Shown here: positions 17,380 through 26,112 of the stretch, piece after piece
How positions within the stretch are numbered: the first letter of the stretch is position 1
Layout of the letters: each line of letters opens with the position of its first letter
Translations under genes and position numbers: made by a program
Notes under the pieces: model-generated
Database searches by the model: none
What the model saw: only the letters and a program-made list of their open reading frames with translations
What the model was told of the DNA's origin: nothing
NCBI GenBank assembly: GCA_017308575.1
Contig: JAFKEQ010000001.1
Coordinates: 1,051,296-1,115,295, forward strand
Direction: 5' to 3'
Source: Afipia sp.
GTDB lineage: Bacteria > Pseudomonadota > Alphaproteobacteria > Rhizobiales > Xanthobacteraceae
Length of the DNA: 64,000 nucleotides

Positions 17380-18207
17380 ATGTCGTTTCAAGCGCGGTCA
17401 ATGAGGCCGAAGACGAAGCTGCTGCTTCGCGTCCTGTTGCCCGTCCTGATCGTCTATCTTCTGCTCGCCTATCTGATCCTCCCGCTGCTGTGGCGGCACT
17501 ACGAACATCAGAAAAAGCTCGACGGCCTGCCGATGGTGACGGCCACCGCGCAAGGCATTCCGGGCGATCCGATCAATGTCGCACTGGTCGGGTCGCAAAA
17601 GGACGTTCTCTGCGCCATGCGGGAGGCGGGCTGGTACGCCGCCGATCCGGTCACCTGGAAGTCGAGCATCGAGATTTCCGGCAGCGTGGTCCTGGATCAT
17701 CCTTATCCGCATGCGCCCGTCAGTCCGCTGTACTATGCCGGACGGCCCGAGGACCTCGCATTCGAAAAACCGGTCGGGACAAGCGCCGATCGCCGTCATC
17801 ATGTGCGGCTCTGGCAGGTGCTGGACAATGGCGAGGAGGGCCGCCCGGTGTGGCTCGGCGCAGCGACCTTCGACCGGGGCGTTGGGATCAGCCATTACAC
17901 CGGCGCGATCACCCATCACATCGCGCCCGATATCGATCAGGAACGAGCTATTCTGGAAAACAGCCTGCAGGCTGCAGGCATGATCTCGGCGCGCTATCAG
18001 GTGATGGGTATCGGCCCGACCCTGCTTGGCCGCAACGGCGGCGGCGACCGCTATTTCACCGATGGCGAAGTGTGGGTGATGCGGCTGGTGGAGAATTGCA
18101 GCAAGACCGCCGCGCCTCCGGCGATCCTGCCGAGCCCGCCAGCGGTACAGTTCAAGGATATGATCTGGAATAATGTGGCCGATCTCTACCGGAACGCCGC
18201 AAAATAG
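17380..18207 (+). CDS. LssY C-terminal-domain membrane protein
   Basis: About 275 residues. One N-terminal membrane helix (LLLRVLLPVLIVYLLLAYLI) anchors a soluble domain of the LssY_C type: INVALVGSQKDVLCAMREAGW, then HVRLWQ, then GAATFDRGVGISHYTGAITHHIAPDIDQER. LssY_C occurs alone or fused to PAP2-like phosphatases in secretion-linked loci of Legionella; no function is proven for the lone form. ATG 17380 was chosen over an earlier GTG at 17350. Confidence 0.83.
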   Translation: MSFQARSMRPKTKLLLRVLLPVLIVYLLLAYLILPLLWRHYEHQKKLDGLPMVTATAQGIPGDPINVALVGSQKDVLCAMREAGWYAADPVTWKSSIEISGSVVLDHPYPHAPVSPLYYAGRPEDLAFEKPVGTSADRRHHVRLWQVLDNGEEGRPVWLGAATFDRGVGISHYTGAITHHIAPDIDQERAILENSLQAAGMISARYQVMGIGPTLLGRNGGGDRYFTDGEVWVMRLVENCSKTAAPPAILPSPPAVQFKDMIWNNVADLYRNAAK

Positions 18208-18303
18208 CGTTGCGCAGGCTCGGTATGTCCGGGCGAACTGCATCCTTGCAGGTGAGACGGCCGCTCTTCAGACTGACACGGCGAGATTCGTTTGGAGCGC
18301 TCC

Positions 18304-18684
18304 ATGATTGCTGCGGTCAGCATCATTCTGGTCTGTCAGCTGGTCGGTGAGGTCATCGTGCGCGGCTTCCGGCTGCCGCTTCCCGGCCCGGTGGTCGGCA
18401 TGGCATTGCTGTTCGGCATCCTGATCCTGCGCGATCACGCGGCGGCGCTGGCCCGAGGACCGTTGCGGGATGGCGGCGTCGAGGGCGTCGCGAAAGTTCT
18501 GCTCGCCAACCTGTCGCTGATGTTCGTGCCCGCGGGTGTCGGCGTTGTGCAGAATCTCGATCTGCTCGCGCGAAGCGGTGTCGCCATCGCCCTTGTGCTT
18601 GCCGCTTCGGTGGTGATGACGCTGCTTGTCACCGTCGGCACGTTTTTGATCGTCAGCCGTCTGATGAGGCGGCGATCGTCATGA
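18304..18684 (+). CDS. lrgA: LrgA/CidA-family holin-like protein
   Basis: About 126 residues with four membrane helices; family pattern VCQLVGEVIVRGFRLPLPGP, VVGMALLFGILI and ANLSLMFVPAGVGVV. LrgA/CidA proteins modulate murein hydrolase activity or export small metabolites. ATG 18304 has GGAG seven bases upstream. The stop overlaps the LrgB start (ATGA at 18681-18684). Confidence 0.88.
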   Translation: MIAAVSIILVCQLVGEVIVRGFRLPLPGPVVGMALLFGILILRDHAAALARGPLRDGGVEGVAKVLLANLSLMFVPAGVGVVQNLDLLARSGVAIALVLAASVVMTLLVTVGTFLIVSRLMRRRSS

Positions 18685-19403
18685 CCGGCAATCCCTTTGC
18701 GCTCTGGGTATATCTGTCGCAGACACCACTGCTTTGGCTGACGGTCACGCTGGTGGTCTACGCGGCGGTGGATGCAGTGTCGCTCGCCACCCATCGGAAC
18801 CCGCTGATGAATCCGGTGCTGCATTCGATCTGGATCATTGGCCTTTTTCTTTATGCCACAGGCACAAGTTACACGGCCTATTTCAGCGGCGCTCAGTTCG
18901 TCCACTTTCTGCTTGGTCCCGCGACCGTCGCGCTCGCGGTGCCGCTCTACGAAAACAGAAAGCTTGTCGCGGCCGCCATCGTGCCGATGCTGGTGGCGCT
19001 CATGGTCGGCTCCGCGACCGCAATCGTCTCGGTGGTGCTGTTCGCTGAAGCAGCCGGGCTGCCGCGCGACATCGTGATGGCGCTGGCCCCGAAGTCCGTC
19101 ACTGCAGGTGTCGCCATGGGCATCAGCGAGACGCTCGGCGCCAATCCCGCCATCACGGTCATCGCCACCGTTCTGACCGGAATCATGGGAGCCATCGTCG
19201 TGACGCCGACCATGAACCGGCTCGGCATCACAGATTTCCGCGCACGGGGCTTCGCCGCTGGACTGGCGTCGCATGGCATCGGCACGGCGCGCGCTTTCCA
19301 GGTCGATGAAGTGGCGGGTGTGTTCGCCGGCATCGCGATGGGGCTGAATGCGCTGGTGACGTCGCTCTTGGTGCCGGTCTTTGCGACATTGTTGCTGAAA
19401 TAG
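18681..19403 (+). CDS. lrgB: LrgB/CidB-family membrane protein
   Basis: 240 residues, about seven membrane helices, partner of LrgA. Diagnostic phrases: LGPATVALAVPLYENRKL, ALAPKSVTAGVAMGISE and RARGFAAGLASHGIGTARAF. Translationally coupled to lrgA and followed nine bases later by a PAS-domain gene in the same direction, so the three probably form one operon. In firmicutes lrgAB is under LytSR control; no such pair is seen here. Confidence 0.9.
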   Translation: MTGNPFALWVYLSQTPLLWLTVTLVVYAAVDAVSLATHRNPLMNPVLHSIWIIGLFLYATGTSYTAYFSGAQFVHFLLGPATVALAVPLYENRKLVAAAIVPMLVALMVGSATAIVSVVLFAEAAGLPRDIVMALAPKSVTAGVAMGISETLGANPAITVIATVLTGIMGAIVVTPTMNRLGITDFRARGFAAGLASHGIGTARAFQVDEVAGVFAGIAMGLNALVTSLLVPVFATLLLK

Positions 19404-19412
19404 GGGACACCG

Positions 19413-19811
19413 ATGGACGAACTGGCAGAGCGAATTATCGCTGCCGCGGCCGATGCGATCATCTATGCGGATCGTTCGGGGAATATCGTCCGCTGGAACT
19501 CGGCCGCGACCGCATTGTTCGGCTTTTTGCCTGACGAGGCGCTCGGGCAGAATCTCGATCTCATTATTCCCGAACATCTGCGCGCGCCGCATTGGCGAGG
19601 CTACCATGCGGCGATGGAGCGCGGTGAGCTGAAGCTGCAGGGCCATCCCACGCTCACCCGCGGATTGCACAAGAGCGGCCGCAAACTCTATGTCGAGATG
19701 ACATTCGCCATCGTGCGCAACAGCGCGGAGGAAACACTTGGTTCGGTTGCGGTGGCGCGCGATGTCACCGAACGCATCGAGCGCGAGCGTAACAAGGCGC
19801 GCGCGTCTTGA
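19413..19811 (+). CDS. Stand-alone PAS-domain protein
   Basis: 132 residues, one PAS domain and little else: AAADAIIYADRSGNIVRWNSA, ALFGFLPDEALGQNLDLIIPE, then the closing VAVARDVTERIERER helix that usually leads into an output domain, but the protein ends there. It has GGGGAC upstream and lies just after lrgAB. A sensory role in that operon, perhaps by binding flavin, heme or a small molecule and contacting a separate kinase, is inference. Confidence 0.85.
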   Translation: MDELAERIIAAAADAIIYADRSGNIVRWNSAATALFGFLPDEALGQNLDLIIPEHLRAPHWRGYHAAMERGELKLQGHPTLTRGLHKSGRKLYVEMTFAIVRNSAEETLGSVAVARDVTERIERERNKARAS

Positions 19812-19818
19812 TGGCGGA

Positions 19819-20190
19819 TCAGCCGTGGTGGATCAGAAAGTCTCGCAGCACGACGGCGTCGTTGTGCTTCTCGTCACGCGCGGCATAGACCAAGGTGAGA
19901 TGTCCATGCTTCGCCAAGTCACGTAGGTGCTTGAGTTCCTCGGGATGCGCCTTGATTTCCGCGTGGTAACGTCGCTGGAATTCCGGCCAGCGCTCCGGAT
20001 CGTGTCCGAACCATTGGCGCAGTTCGGTGCTGGGCGCGATGTCCTTCATCCATTCATCGATGGCGGCAGCGTCCTTCGTTACGCCGCGCGGCCACAATCG
20101 ATCGACAAGGATTCGGGTGCCGTCTGCGGGGCTGGCGGCTTCATAGGCGCGCTTCAGGCTGACACGTTTTGCCAGGCTTTCTCTGGTCAT
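19819..20190 (-). CDS. DUF488-family protein
   Basis: About 123 residues. DUF488 pattern: RILVDRLWPRGVTKD, WMKDIAPSTELRQWFGHDPERW, ELKHLRDLAKHGHLTLVYAARDEKHNDAVVL. The family has an unknown, possibly nucleic-acid related, role. ATG 20190 has GGAG eight bases upstream and is preferred to ATG 20208. Confidence 0.87.
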   Translation of the reverse strand: MTRESLAKRVSLKRAYEAASPADGTRILVDRLWPRGVTKDAAAIDEWMKDIAPSTELRQWFGHDPERWPEFQRRYHAEIKAHPEELKHLRDLAKHGHLTLVYAARDEKHNDAVVLRDFLIHHG

Positions 20191-20259
20191 GACGGTGCTC
20201 CGGGTCACATCCGGTGAGCGGAGCCGCGCCAGCTAGGGAGCGCGAAGCACGTACTGCGC

Positions 20260-20817
20260 TTACGGATCGAGTTCGGTGTCCCAGTAAAGATAGTCGAGCC
20301 AGCTTTCGTGCAGATAGTTCGGCGGGAACAGTCGGCCGTTGCGATGAAGCTGATGGACTGACGGCGCGAACGGCGCTTGCCGTGGATGCATGCGCGCCTG
20401 CTCCATGGTCATGTTGCCTTTGCGCAGATTGCACGGCGAGCAGGCGGCGACCACGTTTTCCCATGTGGTCTGGCCGCCGCGAGAGCGCGGAACGACGTGA
20501 TCGAACGTCAGGTCGTCCGGGGAGCCGCAATACTGGCAGGAGAAACGGTCGCGCAGGAACACGTTGAACCGCGTGAAGGCGGGATGAGTGGTCGGCTGCA
20601 CGAACGACTTGAGCGAAACGACGCTCGGCAGGTTCATCTCGAACGAAGGGCTGTGAACCGCGTGGTCGTAATTAGCGACGATATTGACGCGATCAAGGAA
20701 CACGGCCTTGACAGCATCCTGCCAGGACCAGAGCGAAAGCGGATAATAGCTCAGCGGCCGGAAGTCTGCGTTCAACACGAGCACCGGCCAACCGCCTTGT
20801 GACACATGTGCGTTCAA
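20260..20817 (-). CDS. HNH endonuclease
   Basis: About 185 residues. Zinc-supported HNH motif: CQYCGSPDDLTFDHVVPRSR, followed by TWENVVAACSPCNLRKGN, with both CxxC pairs intact. This type is widespread as a lone gene in alphaproteobacteria, and its cellular role is not settled. The TTG start at 20817 is chosen because CAGGAGCG lies six bases upstream and the protein then begins at the conserved NAHVSQGGWPVLVLNADF; upstream in-frame ATGs would prepend poor sequence. Confidence 0.88.
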   Translation of the reverse strand: MNAHVSQGGWPVLVLNADFRPLSYYPLSLWSWQDAVKAVFLDRVNIVANYDHAVHSPSFEMNLPSVVSLKSFVQPTTHPAFTRFNVFLRDRFSCQYCGSPDDLTFDHVVPRSRGGQTTWENVVAACSPCNLRKGNMTMEQARMHPRQAPFAPSVHQLHRNGRLFPPNYLHESWLDYLYWDTELDP

Positions 20818-20933
20818 GTAACGCTCCTGGCCCCAAAACCCCATTGGCTGCGAAGCAGCTTGGAATGGCATACTACAGGCAGCGTGACGGGATTGTGAAG
20901 AGCGTTTCCGTTCACCCGCAGGTGAGAACCGCG

Positions 20934-22025
20934 TCAGTCTTCCATCGAGAGCATGTGCGCCTGGGCCGGGGAAACGCGGCCTTTCAGGGTATCGAGATAG
21001 ACGCGCTGAACCGCGTTGGAACCCCGGTTTTCTACCACCTCGAGTTTCGGCCCCATCGCGGCTGTAAATCCGGACCAGACCGCGCCGAATCGCTGATCGA
21101 TTCCGCCCGGACCCCATTCCTTCGAGCGCTTGCGAATCTGGTCGGGCGCGAAAAACCATGCCGGCTTGGCGCCCGGCAGGGCGTCGTCGCCCGAAGCTTC
21201 GTCCTGATGGGTCAGTCCCACCCGTCCGCTATAGACCATGCGGTCGCCGAAATGCCGGTGCAGCCGGGCGCGCAAATCGGCGTTGCCTGCCATGTCGACG
21301 AATGCGACGGGCTCGACCGGCATCGATTCGATCCTGTCGTAGGTCAGCACCTCGTCATAGCAGCCCAGCGAGGTGACGAATTCCACGTTTCCGGCAGACG
21401 TGAGGCCGATCACACGCACCGGCTTGCGATGGGTGTGCAGCAGCCAGGCGAGGCCGAACGCCGTCTTGCTTGATGCGCTGGAAAGAATGACGGTGTTCGC
21501 GCCGAAGAAATCCCGATCGGCAAGAAAGTCTTCCACCAGGAACGACAGCATGAACAGCGGGCGCAGCAGCGCCTGATAGTCGCCCTGCCGGCCTTCGAAG
21601 GCCGGTTCGCCGGTGACCCGCGCATAGGCATTGTAAACCGGCGAGACGCTCTGGCGATGTTCTGCGGCATCGCGGAAGCCCGTCTTCTTCACGTCGGCTG
21701 CTTCGATCACGAAATGCGTGGCCATCGGCAGATAGCCGAAGATCACCTCGCCCTTGGCGATCTGGGGATGGCGCGATTCCAGCACGCGCCCGAAGCCCCA
21801 CACCGGAATGTTGCCGAAGCCGTTCGGCGCGGGAAACAGATGCCAGTATTTTAACTGATCGCCGAGCATCGCGTAAGTGATGTTGTTGGCGGTGAAGGCG
21901 AAGCGATCGATTTTCACCAAGAGGCCGTCCTCCGGCAGTTGCATCACGCCCGGCAGCGGCGTTTCGATCACCTTGCAGGTCGAAAGGTCGTTGCGTCCCA
22001 CGATGAACTGCGTCGACGACGTCAT
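20934..22025 (-). CDS. DUF2855-family protein
   Basis: About 363 residues. The layout resembles a medium-chain reductase without obvious zinc ligands: an N-terminal GroES-like part (GLLVKIDRFAFTANNITYAM) and a Rossmann-like part (ANTVILSSASSKTAFGLAWL, VRVIGLTSAGNVEFV). Matches the DUF2855 family; substrate unknown. Its ATG overlaps the stop of alkA as ATGA, so it is cotranscribed with the glycosylase. Confidence 0.85.
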   Translation of the reverse strand: MTSSTQFIVGRNDLSTCKVIETPLPGVMQLPEDGLLVKIDRFAFTANNITYAMLGDQLKYWHLFPAPNGFGNIPVWGFGRVLESRHPQIAKGEVIFGYLPMATHFVIEAADVKKTGFRDAAEHRQSVSPVYNAYARVTGEPAFEGRQGDYQALLRPLFMLSFLVEDFLADRDFFGANTVILSSASSKTAFGLAWLLHTHRKPVRVIGLTSAGNVEFVTSLGCYDEVLTYDRIESMPVEPVAFVDMAGNADLRARLHRHFGDRMVYSGRVGLTHQDEASGDDALPGAKPAWFFAPDQIRKRSKEWGPGGIDQRFGAVWSGFTAAMGPKLEVVENRGSNAVQRVYLDTLKGRVSPAQAHMLSMED

Positions 22026-22840
22026 TTGCGCGCTCCGGGTTTTGGTGTTGCCTTCTTTCGTAACGCATTCTTTGCCGGTTTCGCTGACGTTTTTGCGACG
22101 CGCGATTTGTTTGAAACGGGTTTGGTGTTTGAAACGGGTTTGGTGTTTGAAACGGATTTGGGCTTTGAAGGTTTCATCGTGGCCGGCGTTTTGTTGCCCG
22201 CGATCACGCCCTCGCGTTTCTTGACGGCATGATAGTAAGACCACCAAAGATGCGCCGCCGCGCCGCGCAGCGGCCGCCACGGCTCCGCGAGCGGCTGCAT
22301 CTCTTTCACCGTCGGCCGCGATTTCAATCCGAGTCCGATCCGCATTGCTTCCTGCACCGCGAGATCGCCTGCGGGCCACGCATCGCCGTGACCGAGGCAG
22401 AACAGCAGATAGATGTCGGCGGTCCACGGCCCGATACCGTGCAACTTGGTCAACGTCGCATGCGCAGCGTCGGCATCCTCTTCCGCCAGCACATCGAGAT
22501 TGAGGCGCTCCGCGCTCAATTCGCGTGCGATGAATTTCAGCGTCTTGATCTTCGCGGCCGACAGGCCGAGGCGGCCGAGTCGGTCGGCGCGCGCGCTCTT
22601 CAATGCGTCATGATGAAACGGATCGAATGTGCTGCTGACGCGACCCCAGATCGCCGCCGCAGCTTTGGTCGAGAGTTGTTGTCCGCAGACGATGGCGGCA
22701 AGGCCCGCGAAACCGGGCTCACGCCGCCGCAGATTGGGCATGCCGGCGACATCGAGAACCGGGCCAAGCCGCGGGTCGATGCGCACCAGCGCGTTGATGG
22801 CGTCTTCAAGATCGGTTTGGGTGTCGAGATGGACTGTCAT
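22022..22840 (-). CDS. alkA: DNA-3-methyladenine glycosylase II (AlkA/HhH-GPD type)
   Basis: About 272 residues. Base-excision enzyme for alkylated purines. HhH-GPD core: AAIVCGQQLSTKAAAAIWGR, helix-hairpin-helix LTKLHGIGPWTADIYLLF, catalytic Asp in PAGDLAV. After residue 205 the protein carries a Lys/Ser/Ala/Pro-rich tail with three copies of KPVSNT, encoded by the 18-bp tandem repeat at 22109-22162; such tails may aid DNA binding (inference). ATG 22840 was chosen; an ATG at 22855 is possible. Downstream DUF2855 gene overlaps by four bases. Confidence 0.9.
   Translation of the reverse strand: MTVHLDTQTDLEDAINALVRIDPRLGPVLDVAGMPNLRRREPGFAGLAAIVCGQQLSTKAAAAIWGRVSSTFDPFHHDALKSARADRLGRLGLSAAKIKTLKFIARELSAERLNLDVLAEEDADAAHATLTKLHGIGPWTADIYLLFCLGHGDAWPAGDLAVQEAMRIGLGLKSRPTVKEMQPLAEPWRPLRGAAAHLWWSYYHAVKKREGVIAGNKTPATMKPSKPKSVSNTKPVSNTKPVSNKSRVAKTSAKPAKNALRKKATPKPGARK
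22109..22162. repeat. Three 18-bp tandem repeats inside alkA
   Basis: Unit GTTTGAAACGGGTTTGGT occurs at 22109 and 22127 exactly and at 22145 with two changes. It encodes the repeated KPVSNT units in the basic tail of the glycosylase. Confidence 0.95.
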
Positions 22841-22906
22841 TGAATTCGCGCGCATGAAGGGACACGGGTACAAGTGCTACCCTAGCGCGTTGGATAAAGT
22901 TGAACC

Positions 22907-23785
22907 ATGCCACCACCCGTTTTCCGTTTCGCGCCGAGCCCGAATGGATACCTCCATCTCGGACATGCGCGCTCGGCGCTGCTGAATTTCGATCTCGCGC
23001 GCCGGAACGGTGGCCGGATGCTGCTGCGCATCGAGGATATCGATACCACCCGCTGCCGCCCGGAATACGAGCAGGCGATCTATGAGGACTTGGCGTGGCT
23101 CGGGATCGCGTGGGAACAGCCGGTGCGGCGGCAGTCGGAGCATCTTGCGCTCTATACCGAAGCAATCGATCGGCTGACTCGCGATAGATTGATCTATCCG
23201 GCATTCGAAAGCCGTGCCGAGGTGGCGCGGCTGGTGGCAGAGAAGGACCAGGCGGGCGCATGGCCGCGCGATCCCGATGGCGCGCCGCTCTATCCCGGAG
23301 CCGCACGGCATCTGTCGGCCGAGTGGCGGGCGCAGAAGGTCGCGTCGGGCGCGCCCTATGCGCTGCGGCTCGATATGGCTGCGGCCCTCGCGCGCGCGGG
23401 CGATCTGCTGTGGACCGAACAGGGCGAAGGGCCGGGCGGCGAGACAGACAAGGTGCCCGCACGGCCCGAGCAATGGGGCGACGTGATCCTCGCGCGGAAG
23501 GATACGCCGACGAGCTATCATCTGTCGGTGGTGATCGACGATGCCCTGCAGGGCGTGACACATGTCGTCCGCGGACAGGACCTGTTCTGGGCGACCGGTG
23601 TGCATCGCCTGCTTCAGGTGCTGCTCGGCCTGCCGCAGCCGGTTTACCGCCACCATTCGCTGGTTCGCGATGCCACCGGGCAGAAACTGTCGAAATCGAC
23701 CCGGTCAACCGCGCTCAGGGAATTGCGCGCTGCCGGATTGACGCTTGCGGATGTGCGCCGCCTTGCCGGAATCCCTGAATCCTGA
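22907..23785 (+). CDS. gluQ: Glutamyl-Q tRNA(Asp) synthetase
   Basis: 292 residues; a shortened glutamyl-tRNA synthetase paralogue that attaches glutamate to the queuosine base of tRNA-Asp. It has the class I signatures HLGH (residues 17-20, in FAPSPNGYLHLGH) and KLSKS (in QKLSKST), and the truncated form lacking the anticodon-binding domain. The usual zinc-binding cysteines of enteric GluQ are not visible, which is common in alphaproteobacteria. It starts 66 bases from the divergent alkA gene. Confidence 0.92.
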   Translation: MPPPVFRFAPSPNGYLHLGHARSALLNFDLARRNGGRMLLRIEDIDTTRCRPEYEQAIYEDLAWLGIAWEQPVRRQSEHLALYTEAIDRLTRDRLIYPAFESRAEVARLVAEKDQAGAWPRDPDGAPLYPGAARHLSAEWRAQKVASGAPYALRLDMAAALARAGDLLWTEQGEGPGGETDKVPARPEQWGDVILARKDTPTSYHLSVVIDDALQGVTHVVRGQDLFWATGVHRLLQVLLGLPQPVYRHHSLVRDATGQKLSKSTRSTALRELRAAGLTLADVRRLAGIPES

Positions 23786-23850
23786 ACGCTCCGTGGCGTG
23801 ACTCCGCAGCCTCCGCCATGGCATGGTCTGTGCGGATGGGTTGGGGAATC

Positions 23851-25125
23851 ATGGCGGCCAAATCGCCCAGGCGGAAAGGGACTTTGCGCGCGGCGCGTGC
23901 GGGCAAAAAGCGCGTGGTCAAAAAGCCTGCGCCGAAGAAGCGCGCGGCCAAAAAGGCCGTGGCGAGACCGGCTGTCGGCAAGCCCCGCGCGGCGCGTTCG
24001 CCATCAGAGGCCGGGATTGTCGAAGCGGCGCTGGCCGCGTTCGCGCACGAAGTCCGCACGCCGCTGACCGGCATTCTGGCGATCAGTTCGCTGCTCGCGA
24101 CGTCCGAACTCGGCGAGCGCGAACTGCGCTGGGTCGACACCATCAAGGTCGGCGCTGAGCATCTGGCGGCGCTTGCCACGCTGTTTGTCGATGCCGCACG
24201 CAGCGGCACGACGGGCCTCGCCATCCGACAGGATTTCTTCGATCTGCGAACTTTGGCGACGGCGGTGGGAGATTCGCTGGCCGGTCGCGCCGCCGCCAAG
24301 GGCCTGCAGCCGCAGATTGAGATCGCCGATGATCTGCCAGTCTTCGCGGTGGGTGATCCGGTCCGCCTGCGCGCGGCGCTGGAAAACCTGATCGACAATG
24401 CGGTCAAGTTCACGCCGCAGGGAAAAGTGGCTTTCGCTGTATCCGCCATGCCGGGCAGAAAGAAGCGCGAGATCAAGGTGGCTTTCGCCGTGTCGGACAG
24501 CGGCATTGGCCTGTCGCTTGCGGAGATCAAGCGTCTGTTCAAGCCGTTTTCGCAGGCCAATGTCAGCATCGCGTCGCGGTTCGGCGGCGCGGGCCTTGGC
24601 CTGTCGTCCGTGCGGCAGCTTGCCCGCGCCATGGGCGGCGACATCACCGCCAGCCAGCAGGACAGTGGCGGCATGACGTTCAAGCTCACGGTGACCTTGC
24701 AGCAGGCGGGCGAACTGGACACGGTGGCTACCGGTTCCGATGCGCCACCGCGCCTGCCGCAGGGGCTTCGCGTTCTCAGCATTGAGGACAATCCGTTCGG
24801 CCGCGTGGTGCTCAATGCGATCCTGACCGAACTCGGTCATCAGGCCGAATTCATCGGACGGGGCGAGGCCGCGCCCGAGAAAATCGTCCAGGGCGGCTTC
24901 GACGCGGTGCTGATGGATATGGTGCTGCCGGGGATCGATGGCGTCGAGACGATCCGCCGGATCCGGGCAATGGAAGGAGTGTCCGGACGCATCGCCATCA
25001 TCGGGGTGTCGGGCCGCACCGAGGACGAGCAGGCTTCGCGCTCCGCAGGTGCCGACGCGTTCCTGAGCAAGCCGGTCAGCCCGCGGGCTTTGGCGACGGC
25101 GCTTCTTGAGGCGACGCGGCGTTAG
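23851..25125 (+). CDS. Soluble hybrid histidine kinase with C-terminal receiver domain
   Basis: About 424 residues, no membrane helix. Residues 1-50 are a Lys/Ala/Arg-rich tail (AGKKRVVKKPAPKKRAAKK). The HisKA domain has the H-box FAHEVRTPL (His about 66); the ATPase has N-box NLIDNAVKFT, G1 DSGIGLS and G2 GGAGLGLSS. The receiver domain has SIEDN, phosphoacceptor Asp in LMDMVLPGIDG and Lys in LSKPVSP. There is no sensory domain, so input must come through a partner or the tail. The 3' end overlaps the convergent YihY gene by 50 bases. Start at ATG 23851 (GGGGA upstream); ATG 23836 and 23818 are alternatives. Confidence 0.88.
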   Translation: MAAKSPRRKGTLRAARAGKKRVVKKPAPKKRAAKKAVARPAVGKPRAARSPSEAGIVEAALAAFAHEVRTPLTGILAISSLLATSELGERELRWVDTIKVGAEHLAALATLFVDAARSGTTGLAIRQDFFDLRTLATAVGDSLAGRAAAKGLQPQIEIADDLPVFAVGDPVRLRAALENLIDNAVKFTPQGKVAFAVSAMPGRKKREIKVAFAVSDSGIGLSLAEIKRLFKPFSQANVSIASRFGGAGLGLSSVRQLARAMGGDITASQQDSGGMTFKLTVTLQQAGELDTVATGSDAPPRLPQGLRVLSIEDNPFGRVVLNAILTELGHQAEFIGRGEAAPEKIVQGGFDAVLMDMVLPGIDGVETIRRIRAMEGVSGRIAIIGVSGRTEDEQASRSAGADAFLSKPVSPRALATALLEATRR

Positions 25126-25960
25126 CCTGCTGCCATTTGGCAATGGAGGCGTTCAACTCGCCGCCATACACGAAAATCGCGGCGATGAAATACAGGAACA
25201 CCAGCGCGATCATCACCGACGCGAGCCCCGCATAGGTCGTGACGTAATTGCTGGCGAAGCGTGCCAGATATTGGCCAAACACCACGCCGGACACCAGCGA
25301 TGCGATCATGGTCACGATGATGCCGGGCATGATCTCGCGCAGCTTGCGCGTGCCCGCGGGCAGCCATTTGTGCAGGATGACGAGCGCGACGATCAGGGCA
25401 AAAATGGTCAGGCCATAACGCAGAAAATTCAGCAGGTCTTCGTTCGGTGCGACTCGCAGCGGAACGAAGCGGCGTGCGGTGGCGATGATCAGCGGGCCGA
25501 GCACGATCAGGAAGGCCATCGCCAGCGAGGTGACGGCGGCGATCATGGTGTAGCCAATGGATTCCAGCCGTAGCCAGTACCAGCGGCGCTGCTCGGGCAC
25601 GCCGTAGGCGCGGTTGAGACCGACACGCAGGCTCTCGACGCCATTCGAGGCGAAGTACAGCGCGAGCACCACACCGATGGTGAGAACGCCGCCATGGGAC
25701 TGGGTGAGCACGTTATGGATTTCGCCGGACAGCGCGTTGGCGACCTGTTCCGGCCACGCATCCAGCATCATTTCCGCCGCCTGGTCGGCCAGATCCTTCG
25801 AGCCGAAGAAACCCGCCAGGGACGTGATCACGATCAGAAAGGGAAACAGCGCCATCAGCGCCGACAGTGCGATGTGACTGGCGATCGCCCAGCCGTCGTC
25901 GGCCAGGAACGTGTAGAACGCATCGAGCGCGATATTGAATGCGTTGACGATCTGCCTCAC
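25076..25960 (-). CDS. YihY/BrkB-family inner membrane protein
   Basis: 294 residues with about six membrane helices. Family phrases: DGWAIASHIALSALMALFPFLIV, FASNGVESLRVGLNRAYGV, and YVTTYAGLASVMIALVFLYFIAAIFVYGGELNA. Once misannotated as ribonuclease BN; now regarded as a membrane protein of unknown, perhaps transport, role. GTG start at 25960. The last 16 codons are read from DNA that also encodes the end of the histidine kinase on the other strand. Confidence 0.88.
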   Translation of the reverse strand: MRQIVNAFNIALDAFYTFLADDGWAIASHIALSALMALFPFLIVITSLAGFFGSKDLADQAAEMMLDAWPEQVANALSGEIHNVLTQSHGGVLTIGVVLALYFASNGVESLRVGLNRAYGVPEQRRWYWLRLESIGYTMIAAVTSLAMAFLIVLGPLIIATARRFVPLRVAPNEDLLNFLRYGLTIFALIVALVILHKWLPAGTRKLREIMPGIIVTMIASLVSGVVFGQYLARFASNYVTTYAGLASVMIALVFLYFIAAIFVYGGELNASIAKWQQANAASPQEAPSPKPAG

Positions 25961-26112
25961 ATTCCACCCTGATCCATCACATCCATGACTTAACGCGCCA
26001 GCGCCGCAAAGTCATGCGCAGGTGATCAAACAAAAGCGCCGCCCCGCCGTTTTTCCACCCGTTCATGGGTTGAGTCATGGCGCGGGGCTGCCGCCGGTGT
26101 TATGTAGCCGTC

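Noticed and set aside
22109..22162. Possible CRISPR-like direct repeats
   Set aside because: They are contiguous 18-bp tandem repeats inside the alkA reading frame, with no spacers.
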